A stretch of DNA of 8,445 nucleotides, taken from assembly GCA_021778975.1 (NCBI GenBank), contig JAJYBO010000120.1:1-8445 (forward strand). Reading direction: 5' to 3'. The translations under genes were made by a program, and so were the position numbers. This stretch comes from Deltaproteobacteria bacterium (GTDB lineage: Bacteria > Desulfobacterota > Desulfobacteria > Desulfobacterales > Desulfatirhabdiaceae). This document shows, piece after piece, positions 6,025 to 8,445 of this stretch. A model generated the notes under the pieces. That model had not been told where the DNA came from. It ran no database searches and worked only from the letters and a program-made list of their open reading frames with translations. Position 1 is the first letter of the stretch. Each line of letters starts with the position of its first letter.

Positions 6025-7038
6025 ATGGAAGCCTGTCTGTATGAACCATATAAAGATACGAGGGTTCGGTGTTATCTGTGCAACCATCGCTGCATCATCG
6101 CGGACGCCGACCGGGGAATTTGCGGCGTTCGGGAAAACCATGGGGGCGTTCTGCATACGCTGGTATATGGAAAACTGATCGCCAGCCATGTGGATCCCAT
6201 CGAGAAAAAACCGTTTTACCATTTTTTTCCCGGAAGTCTGGCGTATTCCATTGCTACGGTCGGGTGTAATTTTTCGTGCCGTTTCTGCCAGAACTCCGAA
6301 ATATCCCGGATGCCTGCAGATCGAAATGGCAAAATCGCCGGAACCGCCGTTTCTCCGGAATCCGTTGTCGAACATGCCCTCGATGCAGGCTGCAAGAGCA
6401 TTGCCTATACCTATACGGAACCGACCGTCTATTTTGAATTCGCTCTGGATACGGCAAGGCTGGCGCGCGAAAAAGGGCTTTACAACGTGTTTGTCACCAA
6501 TGGCTACATGACGCGGGAAGCGCTCGACATGATCCGTCCGTATTTAGACGCCGCGAATGTGGATTTAAAAGCCTTTCGCAACGAATTCTACAGAGATGTC
6601 TGCGGCGCGAGCCTCGATCCGGTGTGTCGGACACTGGTCTCGATGAAATCCATGAACATTCATGTCGAGATCACCACGCTCCTGATTCCTGGCATGAACG
6701 ATGACGCGGCGGCCCTTTCCGACATGGCGGCATTCATTGTTTCCGAACTCGGAGCGGACACCCCCTGGCACATCAGCCGGTTTCACCCCACATACCGGAT
6801 GACCGACCGGTCGCCAACGCCGCTGACATCGTTGATATCCGCCCGAGACACCGGTTTGCAAGCCGGTCTCAGGTATGTCTATACCGGCAATGTTCCTGGT
6901 GAACAGAGCGAAAATACGTTTTGCTGGCGCTGCGGCAAACGACTGATTGACCGATGGGGGTTTACGGTGCGCTCCAGTCACATCGAAAACAGTCGCTGCA
7001 CATATTGCGGTGCGCGCATTGATGGACATTTCAATTGA
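6025..7038 (+). CDS. amrS: AmrS, AmmeMemoRadiSam-system radical SAM enzyme (PflA-like)
   Basis: This is a radical SAM protein of the pyruvate-formate-lyase-activase-like group (COG1180). The cluster motif CNFSCRFC (81-88) gives the CxxxCxxC that binds the SAM-cleaving 4Fe-4S. Before it lie a four-Cys region (C16, C19, C23, C33) and DPIEKKPFYHFFPGS (57-71), a hallmark of this family. After it come YTYTEPTVYFEF (128-139), VTNGYM and NVDLKAF (178-184) of the barrel. The C-terminus has two CxxC pairs (C300/C303 and C325/C328), a zinc-ribbon-like tail common in the family. The 337-residue length is normal. The start is well supported: GAGGAG lies 8 bases before ATG 6025. The family is named for co-occurrence with Memo and AMMECR1 proteins, neither of which is in this window. 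The reaction it catalyses cannot be told from the sequence. Confidence 0.93.
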   Translation: MEACLYEPYKDTRVRCYLCNHRCIIADADRGICGVRENHGGVLHTLVYGKLIASHVDPIEKKPFYHFFPGSLAYSIATVGCNFSCRFCQNSEISRMPADRNGKIAGTAVSPESVVEHALDAGCKSIAYTYTEPTVYFEFALDTARLAREKGLYNVFVTNGYMTREALDMIRPYLDAANVDLKAFRNEFYRDVCGASLDPVCRTLVSMKSMNIHVEITTLLIPGMNDDAAALSDMAAFIVSELGADTPWHISRFHPTYRMTDRSPTPLTSLISARDTGLQAGLRYVYTGNVPGEQSENTFCWRCGKRLIDRWGFTVRSSHIENSRCTYCGARIDGHFN

Positions 7039-7057
7039 CAATTTCAGGACAGGATCT

Positions 7058-7288
7058 ATGAAAGACAATCTGCGTGTACAACTTGTTTGGGGTATTGCGC
7101 TGTGCATGGCGGGGATCGGGGTTTTTTTCCGGATACCTCAGGTAATGCCACAGATTAAATCCATTCCACATTTTTTGAACGCCATAGGATTCATTTATTT
7201 TTCATTTTATCTTTTGGGAATACTGCTCGTCGCCGGCGGCGTCAAGAAGCTGCGCGATGTCTATCGAAAATACAGGGAAATTCAATAA
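7058..7288 (+). CDS. Small two-helix membrane protein, unknown function
   Basis: The 76-residue product has two predicted membrane helices, about residues 8-24 and 41-62, joined by a short loop with basic and Pro residues. It ends in a strongly basic tail (KKLRDVYRKYRE, 63-74) that should stay in the cytoplasm, so both ends are probably cytoplasmic. The start is ATG 7058 with AGGA (7046-7049) 8 bases before it. The frame extends further up inside amrS, but nothing there resembles a start with a ribosome binding site. It lies 19 bases after amrS and is followed by a hairpin terminator, so it is probably the last gene of the operon. I recognise no family. Confidence 0.75.
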   Translation: MKDNLRVQLVWGIALCMAGIGVFFRIPQVMPQIKSIPHFLNAIGFIYFSFYLLGILLVAGGVKKLRDVYRKYREIQ

Positions 7289-7296
7289 GGACATCC

Positions 7297-7325
7297 GGAC
7301 GGCTTCATAAAAAGCCGTCCTTTCT
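7297..7325 (+). terminator. Hairpin terminator after the amrS-linked operon
   Basis: GGACGGCTT (7297-7305) and AAGCCGTCC (7312-7320) form a perfect 9-bp stem with a 6-base loop, followed by TTTCT. The stem is GC-rich at its base, as in rho-independent terminators, but the T-tract is short, so some readthrough into the next gene is likely. Confidence 0.75.
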
Positions 7326-7343
7326 GAAATGGAGACCCCGCCC

Positions 7344-8445
7344 ATGACATCGCCGCCATGCGCCCAATCCGAAGAGACAGACATCGCCAGACTTCAAAGC
7401 GAGGTGGAATATCGCCGAAAGCTTCAGGAAATCGGCAACCGCATCAATTCGGCTTCGAATCTGGATGAAATTCTGATCAACCTGAAAGATGACATCGTCC
7501 AGCTTTTCGAGGCCGAGCGTATCACCATATATATCATTGACGGCAAAAAACGAGAGCTGTTTTCCAGGTTCAAATCCGGCGACGAAATCGCCGAAATACG
7601 GATTCCGGTGTCCACCAGCAGTATCGCCGGTTTTTCCGCCTATCGCCAAAAACTGATCAACATCCACAACGTTTATGACGATGCAGAACTGGCGCGTATT
7701 GACCCGGCGCTGAGATTCGACCGGAGCTGGGACCGGAAAACAGGGTACAAAACCCGTCAGGTACTGGCCTTTCCCATCATTCATCAAAAATATCTTCTGG
7801 GGGTTCTCCAGCTCATCAACCGGATTCCCGCGGGGCCATTCACCCGGACGGATGAACAGTCCGTTCAGGAACTGGCCAGTATTCTGGGCATCGCGCTTTT
7901 CAATCAGAAACGCATGGCCATCGCACGGCCATCCAAGTTCGATTATCTCATTCAGAACCATATTATCACCCGGCCAGAGCTTGAGAAGGCAATTCTGGAA
8001 GCGCGTCAGCACAAGGAACCCATCGAATCCGTACTGCTGCATCAGCTCAAAATTTCCAAAAACCATATCGGGCAGTCTCTGGCCCAGTTCTATCAGACCT
8101 CGTTTGTAGAATTCACCCCCAATATCCCCATCCCCGGAGAGTTGATAGCGCGGGTAAAAGCGCCGTTCATGCGCAATTATTTATGGGTGCCCCTTTACAC
8201 CGAAGACGAAAAGATCGTTGTCGCCGTTGACGACCCAAACGATCTGGAAAAAATTGACATGATCCGGTCCATCTTCAAGAAAGAACCGCTAAAACTCTGT
8301 GTCGCTCTGAAAGAGGACATTTTGAGTTATATAGACTTGTTTCTTCAATCGGAAAAAGAAGGGCCAGGGTTTGACGAAATTTTGTCCAAACTGCAGGTGG
8401 ATGACGGCAATACCGATGAAACCGAAGGCGGTATGGGGGAAGAAG
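7344..8445 (+). CDS. GAF domain plus GspE/MshE N-terminal domain: type II secretion / type IV pilus ATPase-like protein (5' part, runs off right edge)
   Basis: The frame is open for 367 codons to the window edge. A short coiled coil (about 10-35) leads into a GAF domain (about 25-190). SSIAGFSAYRQKLINI (92-107), AFPIIHQKYLLGVLQLIN (142-159) and an NKFDE-like set (N159, R160, F166, D170, E171) are visible. Residues about 198-332 match the GspE/MshE N-terminal domain: two helical repeats, then VPLYTEDEKIVVAVDDPNDL (282-301) ahead of an acidic linker. In this family a Walker-type secretion ATPase core normally follows; it would lie beyond the window. The protein would power pilus or type II pseudopilus assembly at the inner membrane, with GAF sensing a small ligand. 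Residues of the MshE c-di-GMP motif (RLGxxL) read KFDYL and PIESV, so c-di-GMP binding is doubtful. ATG 7344 has GGAG (7331-7334) 9 bases upstream. It starts 23 bases after the terminator stem. Confidence 0.85.
   Translation, partial: MTSPPCAQSEETDIARLQSEVEYRRKLQEIGNRINSASNLDEILINLKDDIVQLFEAERITIYIIDGKKRELFSRFKSGDEIAEIRIPVSTSSIAGFSAYRQKLINIHNVYDDAELARIDPALRFDRSWDRKTGYKTRQVLAFPIIHQKYLLGVLQLINRIPAGPFTRTDEQSVQELASILGIALFNQKRMAIARPSKFDYLIQNHIITRPELEKAILEARQHKEPIESVLLHQLKISKNHIGQSLAQFYQTSFVEFTPNIPIPGELIARVKAPFMRNYLWVPLYTEDEKIVVAVDDPNDLEKIDMIRSIFKKEPLKLCVALKEDILSYIDLFLQSEKEGPGFDEILSKLQVDDGNTDETEGGMGEE

Noticed and set aside
7305..8066. 253-codon minus-strand open frame at the right end
   Set aside because: The plus strand encodes a GAF domain and a GspE/MshE N-domain over the same bases. 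The minus frame would also read through the terminator hairpin and shows no family motif.

Overview
The window looks like chromosome of a motile, Gram-negative bacterium, most likely a Desulfobacterota (former Deltaproteobacteria) member such as the Desulfobacterales. That placement is an inference from three things: the flgB-flgC-fliE-fliF-fliG-fliH order behind a sigma-54 type promoter, an AmrS-type radical SAM enzyme, and a GAF-containing GspE/PilB-type protein. No rRNA or taxonomic marker is present to confirm it. Coding density is high, and no tRNA, rRNA, insertion sequence, CRISPR array or phage gene was seen.

Left half (1-4197, minus strand): a compact flagellar basal-body operon read right to left. 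flgB and flgC encode proximal rod proteins, fliE the rod/MS-ring adaptor, fliF the MS ring and fliG the rotor/switch protein. The first 68 codons of fliH (export-ATPase regulator) run off the left edge. Most junctions are tight: flgB/flgC and flgC/fliE are separated by 2 bases, and fliH overlaps fliG by 8. The exception is a 79-base gap between fliF and fliG. FliG is unusual: the end of its N-terminal domain is replaced by a long acidic Ala/Pro/Ser-rich linker.

Centre (4198-4454): a divergent control region. It holds a near-consensus sigma-54 (-24/-12) promoter facing flgB, a widely spaced 8-bp inverted repeat just upstream of it, a plausible sigma-70 type promoter facing right, and a TGACAC-N6-GTGTCA palindrome in the rightward leader.

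Right half (4455-8445, plus strand): a probable operon of four genes. They are a TrkA-N-like Rossmann protein with a Cys-rich centre and a CxCH motif near its C-terminus (function unknown), a class I SAM-dependent methyltransferase, an AmrS-family (AmmeMemoRadiSam) radical SAM enzyme, and a 76-residue two-helix membrane protein. A hairpin terminator follows. The last gene begins 23 bases after it and runs off the right edge; it encodes a GAF domain followed by a GspE/MshE N-terminal domain, so it is the front of a type II secretion / type IV pilus ATPase-like protein. The usual partners of AmrS (Memo and AMMECR1 proteins) are not in the window, so the Rossmann protein and the methyltransferase are its only visible candidate partners.
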